A DNA stretch of 64,000 bases, from contig NC_061452.1 of the NCBI RefSeq assembly GCF_022581195.2, forward strand, positions 3,913,501 through 3,977,500. Direction: 5' to 3'. The DNA is from Helicoverpa zea. Its lineage: Eukaryota > Arthropoda > Insecta > Lepidoptera > Noctuidae. A program made the translations under genes and the position numbers. This document shows positions 1-14,400 of the stretch, in pieces; the stretch's first letter is position 1, and each line of letters opens with the position of its first letter. The notes beneath the pieces are model-generated. The model searched no databases. It had not been told where the DNA came from and saw only the letters and a program-made list of their open reading frames with translations.

Positions 1-77
1 TACCTGACTACTAAATAAAATCCTTTCATGTAAAGAGAGCACATTCATAATAAAAAGGTCGACGATAGTGACGTAAT

Positions 78-290
78 TTGAACATCTTTGGCAGTTGTTA
101 CGGGTAATCAGAACCCAGAACGTCTGACAACCAGTCTTACTACGGGGTATCGGGTTGCCCGGGTAACTGGGTTGAGGAGGTCAGATAGGCAGTCGCTTCT
201 TGTAAAGCACTGGTACTGAGCTGAATCCGGTTAGACTGGAAGCCGACCCGAACATGATTGGGAAAAGGCTCGGAAGATGATGATATCCCA
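78..290 (+). mobile_element. Lepidopteran SINE body, partial (family B)
   Basis: This is the same sequence as the body of the longer copy at 39848-40238, in the opposite orientation. Shared runs include AGGTCAGATAGGCAGTCGCT and GACTGGAAGCCGACCC, ending in ATGATGATA. The tRNA-like head is missing. Confidence 0.75.
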
Positions 291-1140
291 GATAGTAGTA
301 AAGTGTAGTATGACTTTTATTTATACATTCGATGCAACTGGACCTTGATATAAAGATGATGATACAGTTATGTATAATTATGTCACCTTTGATATAATTT
401 GTATAATAAGATGTTTTAGAGTTCAAGGTCAGAAGATTGACCTTTATTCAAATTTCGTTCATCAGTATGTTAATGAGGTTGTATGGGTTTCACGTTTTAT
501 TAATTATTATAATATTAAGGTGCAAAGGGTCTTTATGGTATTGTTAAAAAAAAAACTAAGATATCTAACCATTAGGAGTAAACAGAAAAATAAAAGCTTA
601 TATATTTATAAGAATGAAAGGGAAAAATGTAGAGAAAAGTGACTGTATAATACTAATCAGACTGACTAAAGATTCCATCTGATAAATTATCAATTGATAA
701 ATATATTTTTATATTATTATCCACATAGGTTCTGATTTCGCCGTAATAAAAAAAAACCTGCTATTTAAAAAACATAAATTGCTTACTACAAGCTGTCTAT
801 TAATTAATTACGGTATTACAAATTCCACCAATTTTCTCTGAATTAGCCACGGAAATAATTCCGCAGTAATCGTTGCAATCAAATTCAATAAATTAAACGA
901 CATACCACTTTCGAATAAAACTCGAACATACTAGTAATTTTACACTTAAAACTGTTTATTTGATATACTATCGCAATCAATTGGAAAGTCCAATATGATA
1001 AAATTGCCTTTTTTGGTAAAAATCATACATATACCTTACTTTCAGCTATACTGCATAAACTTTAAAACTTGAATTTTGAAGTAATCGTTTCTATATTTTT
1101 ATGTCAAAATTCATACTCATATTTTCAAGAATATAAACTA
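291..1140. other. AT-rich DNA, no gene seen
   Basis: There are no convincing codon runs or repeats apart from short AT tracts. The 90-codon open stretch at 370-642 has the composition of chance reading in AT-rich DNA. Confidence 0.5.
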
Positions 1141-1340
1141 CTAGCCGTTTTCCCGCGGTTTCACTTGCGTCCCGTGGGAGCTACTGCCCGCACCGGGATA
1201 AAATATAGCCTATGTTACTCGCAGATAATATAGCTTTCTAATGGTGAAAGAATATTTAAAATCGGTCCAGTAGTTTTTGAGTTTATCCATTACAACCAAA
1301 CAAATAAACAAAATTTTCCTCTTTATAATATTAGTATAGA
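1141..1340 (+). repeat. Dispersed lepidopteran repeat (family D), copy 1
   Basis: Diagnostic pieces: 'cccgtgggagctactgcccg', 'gataaaatatagcctatgtt', 'atcggtccagtagttt', then 'caaacaaataaac'. Related copies occur at 21207, 30536 and 34749, so this is one dispersed family, probably the 3' end of a retroelement. Confidence 0.7.
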
Positions 1341-3609
1341 TTTTACTCTTTCACACATGATACATTTAGACGAGAAAGTAGGGAGCTTGCAGCCAGATCC
1401 AAAGCTGAAAAAATATAAAAAAAATAACATAACATGCTGTAGATCCAAAAATATCTCCAATTATAACATACCAATCTACACTAGTTCCACAGTTTAGCCT
1501 ACAAACATCTACTTTCGATAGCAATGCACCAGTGCAGCATTACGCAACTGTCCAAAAAAGTATGATGTAGGCCGCGAAACACTTTCGTTTTCGCACGAAC
1601 TCGACCGAATGCCGACGCCGGCCGATGGTTGCCGAAGATTGCCGATCACGGTCACAGTAGTCAAATTACGCATGTGGATAGTGCTTTTTGATTTGAGGTT
1701 GATGGTATCTTAGGATCAGAATAGCTGACCATACACTTATAGATCTGCCTGAATTACATGCTTGCAGCAGGCAAAATTAACGGTGTACGGTCACGACAGA
1801 CATGGATTTTCAAACCATCTGGCGGTTGGCGGCTGCCTGTGGTTTTCACGTATATTGTACATGCATGGACAGCCGAATCCGACGGATCGAAATATTTTCT
1901 CCGTAAGCAAGTTTACAGACAGTACTTAGATACCTTTTGGATCTAATCAATGAATTAACGACTTATTGCCTCAAATAACTATGTTAAATACTATATTCTT
2001 GGTCTACTATAACAGATACTTTCACAAATTTGTCTTGATTTATTAGTGATTTGGCAAATATTTTGTCACGATTTTATTCTAGCTACTACTTCCTGAAGAA
2101 AATCCTATGTCATACTTAAAATACCCATTAAATATTTGGATATTCCCTAACACACTCGACTTACGGAACTACATAAGCATTAGCCAATCACTCGAAACTT
2201 TTTGTCTATAGATACACATTGACACTCAATACACGTATGAATTCCTTGTGTGGCATATTTTAAATTCACTACTGAGAATTGTACGTACAAGTAGTACAGT
2301 TTGATTGAGAAACTTTTATTGCACGTACGTGTACGACTAGAAAAATGACACTTTGATTTTTGATACTTACTGTAATTGGAAAGAATTGATGACCCAAAAA
2401 CGTTTCGTCGGGGTGTTCCTTTATTTTTGAATAAATTCATGATTATGGTATGTCAGTATTTAAAGCAAAGGCCGTATGTTACTTCTGTTTCCCATTAACT
2501 TAGAAAAAATACGAGGGTTAGAGAGCTTTTTGCAAGATCTTGAAATCAGAGATCAATATTATTTGGATAACATTATTACGTGACTTTGACTTGAAAAAGC
2601 TCTTGAACTAAGAAAAGTTAGATTTAAAACATGTTAACTTGGCCCATACTGAGACAACATATTTTTCTACCATCTACACTAACTCATGCATTATTATGAA
2701 TTTATTAAAATTAACAAGGAAATATTTATTACAAAGAAAAAACACCTGGCTTGGCCTTATTAAACAATGCTATGAAATAAATTACAATTTTAAATTAAAT
2801 ATCAAACATTTAGACCATTACGATATCTTAAACATTTTATCTACTTTTTAGAGCAAAATAATTGCGAGTACAATCAAAACAACAAGCGCTTGAAATATTT
2901 GAAAGATTTTAATGAAATAACACATGATGAGTACACCGAAAACATATCATTTCAAAGAAAAATAACATCGCAACATTAGTTATTATTAATTATTGAATAA
3001 TTACGATTTATTTTTAATATGTCCATAATTTTGCTAAAATTCTTCCATGAATTACTTACTGTTATAAAGAAGAAATGCTATCGCTTCTGAGCGCGACTGT
3101 ATAACACAAATCAGCAGAGCTCATATTTCAGCCAATTTAATTTCTACATAGTCATCGTGTTATATGTATCTAGTTATACATAATAACAATTATGACCACA
3201 GTTTAAGTAGCCACAGTTAAACCTAAATAATTGTTAGTTACAAAATAACTACGAACATTTACTGTTGTATAATATTTAGATCAGATATGTAGGTGAGATA
3301 TGCGATTGTTGATACATAATGTGAATGACCTCAATTGTTTTGTCATCGGTATTACAGGCCGCTGATAAAATATTTGGTACCCTGGGGCAGGTGGTTAGTA
3401 TCGTTGCTGAAGTAATTGTGTTATGAAATATGTTGCAAGATAATAATTACACCTGAAAGAGTGCACCTGGTTTTTATTAAAAGCCTATGTTATCACATTG
3501 CTTGCTGTGGCCAATCGGAGGGTTTCTCGTTATTTAAATTTTCTTGATAAGGTTTTCTTGGCTTGACTCTTGGTGGTCTTTCATTGACAAGGATCCAATT
3601 AATTATTTA
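1341..3609. other. No gene seen
   Basis: AT-rich with a GC-richer patch at 1560-1650 (gccgacgccggccgatgg). Short open frames here lack any domain or codon bias that I can recognise. Confidence 0.5.
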
Positions 3610-3690
3610 AAAAATAATAATCATCATCATCATCATCATCTCAGCCATAGGACGTCCACTGCTGAACATAGGCCTCCCCCTTTGATCTCC
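3610..3690 (-). mobile_element. 3' end of an RTE-like non-LTR retrotransposon
   Basis: On the minus strand GGGGGAGGCCTATGTTCAGC continues as the end of an RT reading frame (GEAYVQQWTSYG then stop), followed by ATGATGATG repeats. This truncated end is very common in moth genomes. Confidence 0.65.
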
Positions 3691-5719
3691 ACAGTATAGT
3701 GCAAACGCAGTTGAGTCCAAAAGAAAATTCGGAGCAAAAGTAACCAAAGTCGATCTCTGCGACTAGAAAAATATAATTGAAATATCCTTATTTCTAACTA
3801 AGCACAAATCTACGGCTGTTGAAACATAAGTAACAAAATGTGAATGCATTTAGGTACCAATAAGCATAATTTCTTTATGTCAATGGAACAAGAACTATAT
3901 CCCTAAAACAGCATCCATTATCCTAATTAAATTAAACTAAATGAACATTAACTCAGTATACAACTGGACACTAAAGCCTGAGCAACTAATGATTGTAATT
4001 CACTTGAAGGACAGTCGCTGCACGGAGCTAAGAGTTAAGCTTGCCCTTACTTGTTAGATTTAAGTACCACTTGTACTGTTAACTTTAACTGTTTGACCTT
4101 TCAATGTACTTCTTGACCTGTGGTTTTGGGTTCAGGAAATGATTGAAATGTAGGAATTCTAAAAGATGGCTGATCTTTTGTTATACTTTTTATACGACAC
4201 TTGAAACCTTTATATCTATATTATTGTTGTACATGCGCAGACTTCCCTGCTTTTTCTTGAAATGCATTGAAAAGTCCTGTTTCATATTTTTGCCTATTTT
4301 TATTGTCCCATGACGATAAATGTAAAGGAGGACATCAAACACATAAACTGCAATAAAGCTTGAGAATATTACAGTCGTAGAATATTATAATTAATTTTAG
4401 ACCAATCTCGAATGGAATCCAATTACGCACAACTGCATCAGGTAGGTACATGAACATTCCTGTCGAAATAACAATTAAGCAATTCCTTATCATTCGGCCT
4501 CATCTCTACACGACCAGTTTAGAAGACCCCTAACCCCAAACCAACTGTATTAGTTACAGAGATCTTTCTAAATTGGTATCTATTAAACAATGTATTGTAA
4601 TAATTTCATCAATTGTTCAATAAATCACTCAGAGTAAGTACTCTTGTTATGTATTCTTATTCTTAATATCCTTTTTTCTTACGTAGCTACTTAAGATTTC
4701 GTAAATCTGTCGAGTGCTTTAATGTTTTTTATGAAGTTAGAACTTCACGGTTACCTTATTAAAATTTCGTAAATTCTAAGTAATAAAGTATAATTTTTAC
4801 GAAAAAGATTTTATGAAAGTAAAATATAATAAGCATCAGTCAAAATTATTGTGTACATTGCATACCATAAAGCAGCATAGAATTTTCATGCTAAATTAAT
4901 TTCGTAGGAACATACAAACCTTTATTGAAAATACTAGTGAGACTTTGCAATACTGGTGGCATTTTACTAAACCTTTTTTCTTTTCCAAAACTACCATATT
5001 CCCATAACACAAGATAAGTACATACCTAATACCTATCTATAAAAACCAAACGCGCGAACAAAAAAAAAATTGCTTTGGTCTAAAACAAAAGAAGCAATTA
5101 AATTACAACATGCTATTCCAAATTGAAATTGGTTCACTCCCATAACCTTACAAGGCTGGCCCACGAATTATGCGGAAATCCTTCAACTTGCGCGTACGCA
5201 GCGTGATTCTAGATCACTTATCGAATTCCACACGTCGGGTCATATCGTCTCTGCGCGTGAGTGTGTCACGTTCAATTATTTGGAACACGGTTCCTATGAA
5301 ATTCTTTAGGTATTCGTGAAGGGGTTGGTCAAGGTTACAGGAGGAAAACTCTATAGTAATGACAATAGTAATTGCAAATTTGAAGGGAAAAAAAGCCAGA
5401 CCAACACTATGGCTTTGATTGATGTTCCTACTAGGAGTTACTTCTATCTTAAAAAAATATTAATGTTGTTATCTGGTCTATAAATAAATTAGATTCCGCC
5501 AGCGGTATAATCCACGTTTTTTGTGTGAATTGCTCCGCGGTCAAGGATAAAAGGGTCCTTTCGGGTAGCTTTCTTCAATAAGCGGGCTTTCTAATAATAA
5601 TAAAAAAAAAAGAGGAATTGCTTCTTTGATTGCAGAATTCAAATAAGAAACAAACTAACGCTTGAGCTTTATAAGATAAGTGTATATAAGAGTATACCTC
5701 GTGATAAATAATAAATAAA
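3691..5719. other. No gene seen
   Basis: AT-rich sequence without long frames or recognised repeats. Confidence 0.5.
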
Positions 5720-5976
5720 TAATGTCGGGACACCTTTTCACACACGGTTGGTTAGCCCCATGGTAAGTTATTAATTAACTTGTGTTATGGGTGCTAACAC
5801 AACTGATTAACTACATATAGCTACATATATACATATTTATAAATACATATTGTAACACCCAGACCACGACCAACAAGCATGCTCATCACACAAATGTCGA
5901 TCGAACCGGGAATCGAACCCGGGACCTCAGATTCGGCAGTCCGGCTTGGTGACCTTTGCGCCACAGAGGTCGTCAA
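5720..5976 (-). mobile_element. tRNA-derived SINE (family A), copy 1
   Basis: Read on the minus strand it begins GACGACCTCTGTGGCGCAAA, a box A-like stretch, then CGGGTTCGATTCCCGG, a box B, as in a tRNA-derived pol III promoter. The body has a lone 'tgtgttagcacccata' block and ends near GGTGTCCCGACATT. Two relatives lie at 31267-31530 and 43723-43983. Confidence 0.85.
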
Positions 5977-8399
5977 ATATGATATGTGATATGTAAAATT
6001 AAAATATTTCTAAGCAATAATTACTCCTACATAAGATCGTGTAAAGTCCTCTAAACTGCAGACATTCCGACTGCGAACGTTCATTCACTAAGCCCGAGGT
6101 CGTAAAACAAAGCATTTTCTTAAAGCATACTCCAAATTACTGCTTCAATTCTCTTTGGCAAACGACCTTATTAAGTATCTCAGTGCTATTTGAGCACAAC
6201 AGCGCCGCAAATAATATTTTGGATTGTTTTTTGTAATTTTACACAAATTATGAGGGCATTATGGATTAGCACAAAAAATTTAAACATTATTATTTAGTTT
6301 ATTTCAGGTAAATGAACAATAGCGTAACAAATTAAGAATCTAGTGAAATAGATCATTCTGACTTATTGTATAGACCGGAAAAATATCTTTTTTTTTCCAG
6401 AATTGAAATAAGTAGGTTTTCCCAAAATGCAAATTAGGAATATCTCCTCAGATACCTATATACTTACATTTCCTCATTACCTTCCAAATAGTTGCTGTAA
6501 ATGTGCACAGTCGAGGCTTTTTGTAAAAACTATGACGCAGAAATCTGTCCCCAATCACAATGCAGACTAAATCGTAGTTTGAAACTAGTTTACTATAATT
6601 ATGCATTTATGTCCATTTATTATAATTATGTCCAGTACCAGGCGTCACTAAGACCTAATTCCGAGGAATTATTCATACATTATAATCGTTGCAAACGGCC
6701 TTGCAACGACCTCTACGTCAGAACGGAAACTTTTTCATACTATCGCCAACGCTTTACACAAAGATATATTTGCAGCTACAGTATTGATCCACGGTACATA
6801 GTGTAAGGAGGAAGTTGAATTACAACAGCAAACTAAGTTTGTATTATTCTTGTGTTTGACAAAGTTATTTTTGCTGCTAATTTAGGTGTTATATTTAGAG
6901 TTAGCGAAGTTTTGACCGAATGAAGATTAGATGTTCAAATATGGATCATAAGGGATTGAATATAGAGCACTTTTTTGTATATTAACATTTTGTAGATCAA
7001 TAAAAAAAACTTTGTGACGGTCAAGTGTGTTAAGGGTCACTGTCAAATGCGCATATCCGCATTTTTGCCAAAATAGAAGTAGCTACGAAAACGGTTTAAA
7101 ATAAAATAATAGAAAATGGGTCCAACGAATTATTTATTCAATTTGAATAGAATGAATGAAAAGCGCTGCTTCTTTGCAGAATCTAAAAGGCAGGAAATAA
7201 ATAAAAATAGATAAATAAAATACCTATATTTAATTTGGATATTGTATTTTATGAACTGAATTGGTAAAAAATAAATATTATTATAGCATCGCGTTCAAGT
7301 CCCAATTATTTATACAGAAATAAGTTTAAAAAATAATGTTTTGTATAATAAGAAAAATATATCAATTTATTGCACCGTACAGTAATAAAGAAACTGAAAG
7401 TTGAGCACGTCATTGCTTTATCTTATTTTACAATCGATCCAGCCTTGGTTGTAAGGGTCTTGCAAAAAAATTTACGTCTAGATTATGTCACGTCAAACAA
7501 ACCCTAGTTGCCTGGTATATTATCTGCCTAATAATAGTTATCTAGACATGCTCGAGTTATTGCATGGTTGCTGACATTATTGTACTACGTACTTTTATCG
7601 GAAATCTTAAGTATGTTGTATGTTGTATTGTGGGTTGTAATTATCACTAACCTATGTTTGTTACAATAAGTCTACTTAACTTTGTTTTGTTGAGATTAAT
7701 CGATCACTGTGAAATCAGTCTTTGTATTTGTGAAGTAGTTTGAAAAAAAAACGTAAAAAATAGTGTGAATTTGATGTTTTTGTTATTTATTTTCCAGTTA
7801 GTAGATAAACCTATATTTTTCCAATTCTTTTATGGACTTTACTTACGTACTCATCTCTGCCGTACACGAAAATGACGCTTGATTTTTCACATAGGGACAA
7901 CTGAAATAATTCCTAAAGGGAACTGGATGGTAACAATTTCGGTGCCTTAAAAATGTTGTCTGACACTACAACTACTACTGACTCGAAAGTTTTTAAAGGG
8001 AGCGTGTGAAGCTCTGACCTTTACTGAGTAAATTGCTCAAGTTTTCTGACATCTCATATCAGTTGGAAACTACACGGAAGTGCTACCATATACCATAAAA
8101 GCTTGTGAACAGCTTAAAGTGCACTATTAAATAAAATTTAATAATCTCTCGCTTCCATGAAATCTCATTTGATTTTTATTTAAGGTAATAATGTAGTTTT
8201 TAATGATAGTTCACATCAAAAGTAGAGGAAAAATAATGTGCCTTAAATACTCCGTAATGATATATTTAGTTTTTGCTTTTATTTTTTTTTAATGAAATGG
8301 TTACAAAGGAATGTGTCCTCGCTCGGCTTACATGCACATTAATTTAGACATTAATTGCGATATTTCATTGTTGCCTACAGTTTATATAACAATTTAGTT
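5977..8399. other. No gene seen
   Basis: AT-rich. The 101-codon open stretch at 6501-6806 shows no domain and no splice context and is treated as chance. Confidence 0.5.
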
Positions 8400-8470
8400 C
8401 AGGGGTGCTAAACGTGCGGTCCGCAGTTTGTTGCGTTGCGGCCCTCAAGGTTTTATTTGCAATTCTCAAG
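8400..8470 (+). mobile_element. hAT terminal fragment
   Basis: CAGGGGTGCTAAACGTGCGG followed by tccgcagtttgttgcgttgcggccc resembles the terminal repeat of hAT elements of the 'CAGGGGT...GCGGTCCGC' type. No matching right end was found within the next few hundred bases, so it is a solo end or heavily truncated. Confidence 0.5.
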
Positions 8471-11400
8471 ACAGTTCATTCCACCTACGTGTGTGGAGGT
8501 TTATTGACCAATTCAAATTATGCCTTGGTCATTTAATCCTTCAGAAGAAAAAAAACCAAAGTCACACAATTCGCTTTTTGCTCTTGGGCAAAAAGTTCAG
8601 TCTCATGCATATTGGTCTCTTTTTACGTCTATAAATAGCATTATTTCAACCAGGAAGAGCAGAATTATCACTCAAAGGTTAACTGTACTGCTTCATCTGA
8701 ATAAGGCGTAATACTCTCAGCATTAACTTTTATATTTATACAAAACACCAAAAACATATTCCGCAAACCCATAAAAAGTATAGAAAAACTAATAACTCAA
8801 ACAAAAATTTGCATACGAGAACTATTTAAGAACAAAATTCGCGTAATTGCCTTATTATTCGCTGCCATAGAGGAGTGCTAACCATAGACAATTATGTTAC
8901 ATTTTTGGCGGTAAAGCAACGTAACAAAGAGAATGAGATCACAGTTGTGCTAAAAAGAGGTTGTATACCACGACTCCTTCTATGGGATACTGGAAGATTA
9001 GTTCTGTGGCCATAATCTTGATGGGTTTCTCGAAATTTCGACGCATCTGTCTTAATTTTACTGTTATGGTGAGATAATTCAAGGGGCGTTTATGTTAATT
9101 TGTGTGGTATCTTCATAATTTGTGTAGAATTGTGAAATTTAGCTGTTAATAACTGTGAACTACTGCTAAGAATTAAAAAAAAACTATAGTTAAATTATTA
9201 AGCTAAAGATTTAATTGTTTGAACGCGCTGAACTCAGTAACTTCTGGTCTACTTTGAACTTATAATATGGAAAAAAGCTTCTAAAAATCTAAGAACTAAA
9301 GTTACCACTAGTCAAAAAACGAATGCCTTGCAAGCCATCCATTTAACAATACATTGTGACCATTTGCAATAAAATAACAATAGATACAAAATACACGAGC
9401 AACCTTATTATAGTCTATGATGATACCGCTGTTGCGTCGCCTTCTCAAATAATGTCAGCATTGAGAAACTGAAGCGAATTGGTAGAATATAGCGTATTAT
9501 GGTTTACATTGTATTGTAGTGTAGTGTAGTATAATGTCCTGTGATTGTTAGGGTACGTGTTGCCTGGGGCGCAACGAACAGTACATTAAAACACGCACGT
9601 ATGATACGTGCGCTTTTAAATGAGCAGCTTAGAAACAATACTTTATTAAATACATAGTTATGACAGTACATATTAATGAATCCAAAAATGTCACTGAGTT
9701 GCGCATATTTTAAAAATTGAAGATCTATTTTTATACTTGAAGTTCTTTAAATATCCTATTTGCAAATCTACAATTAACATCTTGAATTTTTTGGCAGATA
9801 TCATTCACATACATTGCTCGTGTCATATCCATAGTAGCCAATAGCCATACAACTTGGCAACCAACCCATGTTTGGTTACATTGTTACATTACGAACGTTG
9901 CAACCCAGTGGACACGAACCTTAACAAACTACATTGGTACTACGATATTGCAGTGGGCTGGGAAGCGTGTGGCTCAAGGCTTTTTTGATGGAACCAGCAA
10001 TCTGTTGTGTAAAGCGCATCGCTCTCCACCGACTAATTTCACGTTTAACTGCTTTCTATAACCATCTGTGTTATTACTGAACCTAGGTACAAATCCAGGG
10101 CTTAAATTGCAGACTTGTTTAAGAGATTTCCGAAGTTATAGTCGTAAATTAAAAATTGTTTATCTTTTATTTTAAAGAACAAGATAAATGCACAAAAAGA
10201 ATAGATATCTACTTGCGTGATCGCCAAACGTACATAGGTAAGTGCTTCTTTAAAGGGCTCAAAAGCTCAACACCCTTCAACTGTAACTTTAACTTAACTT
10301 CTTAAAAATAGGGTTACGAAATACGCCAAAGTCATATGCTTACTTTGTACGCCAATAGCCTATTACAAAACCACATAAATATTGGAACTGCATATAAAAT
10401 TGATAAACCATAGGCTGTTAACGTTACGTTAAACCTACTATTTCGGCGAAGCTTTTAAACTGTGTTGTGATATTAAGGGCTTAACCATTTGTTCTGCCTA
10501 TCGCCTACACGAGGGTGTGACCGATTGAGTTGAGACGTCACGAAGTACTGTCAGTGACAAAAGTGTTTGTTAAAATAATTTTAGCATTGCATGTGCATCT
10601 TGATGTAGGTCTATGTATTGTCAAGTGGTTGTTTCATATTTATGTTTTAATTATTTTGTAAATCCTAACCAGGCTGACGTAGCGCATCACCGCGCAAGCC
10701 TCTACAGAAGATGTAAAAGAAATATCCGTATTTATCTGTATTGAATAAATAAGATTAACGAATTTTTATATCACAATAAGGGGAAATAAACCCAAAAAGT
10801 TTTTAAAATCTTGCATATTAAACAGCATCAATCGCCAAATTTCACGAATTTTTACAGTCAAGATTTATTTTCTTGTACTAACCAAATATTTTTTTAACAA
10901 AGAATATTACAATGTTCTTTATTAATTAACTGATATTACCGACTGTACCAATCAACATTGTTTCGGTAAATGTGAATTGACCAGCAAAACAATTGCGACA
11001 CTCACGCATGCGCATTGCAAATTCACCTTGAATTCTAACCGAATGATTGTGGCTTGTAACGAGTAATGGTGTATCTGAATGGCGTATGAACCAATTTGTA
11101 ATCATGGGTAAGTTCCTATACCTATGTAATTGTAAAGTATAACCACTAGAAACGTTATTGTACTGGCCTGTTCTGATATTACAAGTAGGTTAAAATACTA
11201 CTAGCTACTAGCTACTTATAGCAATGTATATGTAATGTATGTTTATCATTTTCTCACTCACTCAAAACCCTTCCTAGTCCTTTCTGAAAATTCTCATCCC
11301 TCCTTCCTTAGTTCTTTCGAAAAATATATAAGTTTAGCTAAGAAATGCTACATTGTGATAGACACTACATGACCACCCGAGAAGACTCTTAGCATCGTGA

Positions 11401-14400
11401 AAACAATTAATCAGATGGTTATTTTACAACTGTTCTAATTGTTTACCCAATCAAGTAAGAGACTAATCAGAATATTAAAGTTTTGGCAATAGCCGACATT
11501 TATTATAAATCACGATTTATTTCAGCGCACAGCTGCGCAATGACAACGCAACCTATCAATGGACTGATCAATCAGTCAATAGTCAGTTAATAGATCGTCT
11601 GCGAGTGTTGCAATATCCTCTAATTAATGCAATTGTATGTTGTCTTTTGCTAGACTGCATGTGAGCAAATTCCTTGCGCATACAAGTTCCTTTATGTCGC
11701 AAGAAGTGTATGACACCATGAAGTAAAGAAAGACCTAAAATAAGGCAAGTAAGTCCATTATCATATCATGCCTGTGTAGGTACTTGTTTGCTGCATCGCA
11801 AACGGATTGAAATCGAAGAAAATAAGAAATTATTTAATAACATTTTCATTAATTTAACGACACTTTTTTACATGTACACAATTGAACTGTAAACAATTGT
11901 TGGTGAGCCAATAAAAATAGATAAATAGTTAATTCCATACTGTAATTATTATAGAAAACCATTTTGTCCCTCAAATTCAGCTATTAACAGACAAAATGCA
12001 GGCCTTAGAATTAATAGACATTAGTAGCCCCATCTCTCAGCTAACTTACACTAAAGAAATTAAAAATGACATTATCAATCTATCAAGTTATCCATCTCGC
12101 ATCTTACAACCGACGATCGTAATTAAGATGTTGCCTGTTAAGGAAGATTAATTATATCATTAGTACTAGTTAAATGTCGAGTTAATTAGTATTAGATTAA
12201 ATTAACACGTGTGCAACCTTACGAACGTGGATGTTGCAGGAGTTAATTGCATAGTGGAATACCAGACAATATTAATTATAATTATAAATATAATATTTGT
12301 AACAGGATCCCCTCTGAAATAACAAAAGGCTCCAGAAAGAAACAAAACACAGTTCGCGACATCAGTTTCAAAAACTCATCCTGGTTACGTTGACATTATC
12401 TTCAGTACCGCACTTTTCAGCACTTATATTGAACAGCTATATCAACAGCGGAAGATCAAAAAACGGAGCAATCCGTAAATTAATACAATATCCTCTTAAC
12501 TATGAACAAGACTATTTTTATCCGTATAATTATTAATTTACTGTTCGTAGCTAAGTAAACTTGTGAGTGTGTTCTATGTACCTCTATATTGCCAACCATT
12601 TACTAGCTAAGCACAAATGAATTGTTACATACCCTAACAAGCTGTCATCCCATCACGCGAGCCCTTACAATAGTCACGCTAATAAATTCATAATTTCAAC
12701 AATTTCCAAGCTCACCACGTCTCGCAACACTAGCCATGTTTCACGGATTTGTCGCATTTTGTAATGTAAGAGACGATTTGAAGAAATTCCGTGATCATGT
12801 CTTGTCACGATAGTGTGTGCTACGTGCAAGGTTTCTTGCGACAATGACAGTTAATTTATGCTACACATTATGCTCCCTTGACTAGGAAAGTTGGGAAACC
12901 TTTAAGGACAATTTATAGGGCTGCCATTAATAATAAATCTATGTATTAAATTGTCCTAATTTTACTCTGATCACCAATTAAAAAAGTGTATCACAATGTA
13001 AAAAATATAGTCAAATATATGTTTATTTTTTTATTCCAAAGTATGTGTGACGCTATGTATGAAATTCATATCCGGATTTATATAATAAAATATTACAATC
13101 TGATATCAATTTTAACATTCATATACTGATACAGGTAGGTATCATTATCTTATTGCGTGACTAAATTATGTCTAAGCTATAAAACACTAAGGAAATCGAA
13201 TATAGAAAAAAAAAAATATTTATTACCACTGGCCCACGTGCCCTAGTAATCATTTACAATAGTTTTTAAATTTTAGTCAATAGTCCCGTACATCGACATC
13301 CAATTTTCTTGTTGTCTTAGGATAATATAGGATAAAAAGTATTTGATTATTATGTTCTTGGAAAGATCTTCATAATTTGAATAAATAATACTTTTATGAT
13401 TAAATATTAGATTCATATTAGGCGTGTGTCAAAACTAAAATGGAAGAGCGGAGTCTCCTAACACAGGCATTACTTGCTTAAAATGAGGCTCCAATCACAA
13501 ATGAAATGTTAAAATATTTTGTTACAGAAATAAAACATTTTGTATTTGTATTTTGTGTGTAAACTATAATTTGATAATTATAATAATAATTTGATAGATA
13601 AAAATTATATTAATATGTCTAAGAAGCCCTTAACTCTGAAAACTACTGTGACATTATTTTCCGATGATCAAAGATGAAATCAGATATGGCTCTACAAAAA
13701 TAAATATATGCAACAATTGAAGTTAGAATATTGTTTACCGTACAGCCACTATAAAAATATTTTTTTACCACGGAACCGAAATAAATCAAATAAACATTAA
13801 GAGCTTCGATCACAAACCATTTCCTACATCTATCTCGTTCATGCGACATACAATATTATTGTCAAGGTCAAATAGACAGACACGCAAAAAATTATAGCAT
13901 TCGGAAATCATAAAACTAATTGAAATCACAGGAAATTAGATAATTCCTAATCAAAGGATGATAATTACCACGAATTTCTATGTAATTGTTAATAATTAAA
14001 AAATTAGACATAAAGATAATAGACGGATAAGTTGATTAACTACATGTGTAAGAAAATGGCAATGATTGTTAGTAGGTATGTAAGTACCCATTGGAGGTAC
14101 TGCGGTATTTTGTTATTAATCAAAGTAGCAGGATGTTTGAAGTTCCGTAAACAATTTGCGTGTTATTAATTTCCACCGAATACCTAATTTTATATTTCCA
14201 GTCTTCAGTCAGACAGGCAGAGTAAGCAATGCTCGTTTTGCCAAAAGAATTCATGTAACATTGCATGTAGAAGTGACAGCTTTTGCAACGAAAAACAATT
14301 CAGAACTCCTTTCAGACATTATGCAAGTGTATTAAAACACAAGCTTATAAATTAATTTGCATTCAGATTCCACTACAAAAGAAGCAGATAAGAAAGAATT

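Noticed and set aside
5880..5976. tRNA gene suggested by a GGTTCGATTCC box B (also at 26810, 31330 and 43915)
   Set aside because: No cloverleaf closes, and each match sits at the head of a longer repeated SINE body present in several copies.
6501..6806. 101-codon plus-strand frame
   Set aside because: No domain, no conserved-looking motif, AT-rich codons and no splice or promoter context.
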